Shown here piece by piece: positions 6,077 through 6,264 of a stretch of DNA of 6,264 nt. A program made the position numbers and the translations under genes. Positions within the stretch are counted from its first letter, which is position 1. Each line of letters opens with the position of its first letter. The notes below the pieces were generated by a model. It ran no database searches. It was not told the DNA's origin and worked only from the letters and a program-made list of their open reading frames with translations. The stretch is from DASYAE01 sp036501535 (GTDB lineage: Bacteria > Actinomycetota > Actinomycetes > Streptomycetales > Catenulisporaceae), in contig DASYAE010000051.1 of NCBI GenBank assembly GCA_036501535.1, positions 1 through 6,264 of the forward strand, in the 5' to 3' direction.

Positions 6077-6264
6077 ATGCCGGCTTTCGCGTCCTATGAC
6101 GGAACTGAGATTGGCTACCGCGTCCTCGGCGACGGGCCGCCGCTGGTGTGCCTGCCGGGCGGCCCCGGCCGGGCGGCCGGGTACCTGGGGGACCTCGGCG
6201 GCGTCAGCGCCTCACGTCAGCTGGTCCTCCTCGACCCCCGCGGCGTCGGGTCGTCCGCTGACCC
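6077..6264 (+). CDS. Alpha/beta hydrolase, proline-iminopeptidase-like, 3'-truncated
   Basis: Sixty-two N-terminal residues are visible before the window ends. They show the opening strands of an alpha/beta hydrolase: an ASYDGTEIGYRVLGDGPPLVCL-type start, the oxyanion-hole loop LPGGPG (26-31), and DPRGVGSS (53-60), which corresponds to the DxRGxGxS loop of prolyl aminopeptidases and relatives (peptidase family S33). The usual His before GGPG is a proline here. I recall related actinomycete hydrolases with the same CLPGGPG form. The nucleophile elbow and the catalytic Asp and His lie beyond the window, so activity cannot be judged. It probably acts in the cytoplasm, since no signal peptide is present. 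ATG 6077 is supported by the TAGGGT box just upstream. The gene is transcribed divergently from the PPK2 gene. Confidence 0.85.
   Translation, partial: MPAFASYDGTEIGYRVLGDGPPLVCLPGGPGRAAGYLGDLGGVSASRQLVLLDPRGVGSSAD

Noticed and set aside
1..6264. tRNA, rRNA, CRISPR arrays, insertion sequences or attachment sites
   Set aside because: No cloverleaf with a conserved TTCGA arm, no regularly spaced repeats and no transposase or integrase motifs were seen.

Overview
The window is very GC-rich, with strong G/C bias at third codon positions, long spurious antisense ORFs, GTG starts, and TANNNT boxes placed directly in front of start codons. Together with the gene families present (a SARP/AfsR-type regulator, a DrrA/DrrB drug-export pair, a PPK2 kinase) this points to a high-GC actinomycete, probably Streptomyces-like or a relative with a large genome. 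The species cannot be named from the sequence.

Layout. Positions 1-2966 (+) hold a large AfsR/SARP-type regulator that runs off the left edge. The window opens at the end of its DNA-binding domain, and the rest is a BTAD domain, an NB-ARC-type ATPase and a helical TPR-like C-terminus. Only 12 bases separate its stop from the stop of a convergent operon on the minus strand. That operon contains a DrrA-family ABC ATPase (4801-3833) and a DrrB-family ABC-2 permease (3836-2979), whose start and stop overlap as GTGA, so they are probably translationally coupled. A perfect 13-bp hairpin lies in the last codons of the regulator and is placed where it could end drrAB transcription. Upstream on the same strand, after a 91-bp gap, is a PPK2-family polyphosphate-dependent kinase (5684-4893) with a strong Shine-Dalgarno sequence. 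A 392-bp divergent intergenic region (5685-6076) follows, and the 5' end of an alpha/beta hydrolase of the proline-iminopeptidase type (6077 to the window end, +) closes the window.

How the genes may work together. The ATPase and permease should form one efflux pump for a hydrophobic compound. The regulator facing them is the kind of multidomain ATPase that controls secondary metabolism or export, so a regulator/transporter pairing is plausible but not shown. PPK2 looks like an independent energy or stress gene. Its upstream region contains GTTT-N17-GGGTAA, which resembles promoters read by actinobacterial SigB/SigF-type stress sigma factors. Both drrA and the hydrolase have TANNNT boxes 5-7 bases before the ATG and no convincing Shine-Dalgarno, as expected for leaderless mRNAs.

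I found no clearly new multi-gene system. The least explained part is the divergent intergenic region. It contains several GC-rich hairpins and a striking 71-bp imperfect inverted repeat (5907-5977) whose centre carries two helically phased GTTCCAG repeats and a nested hairpin.
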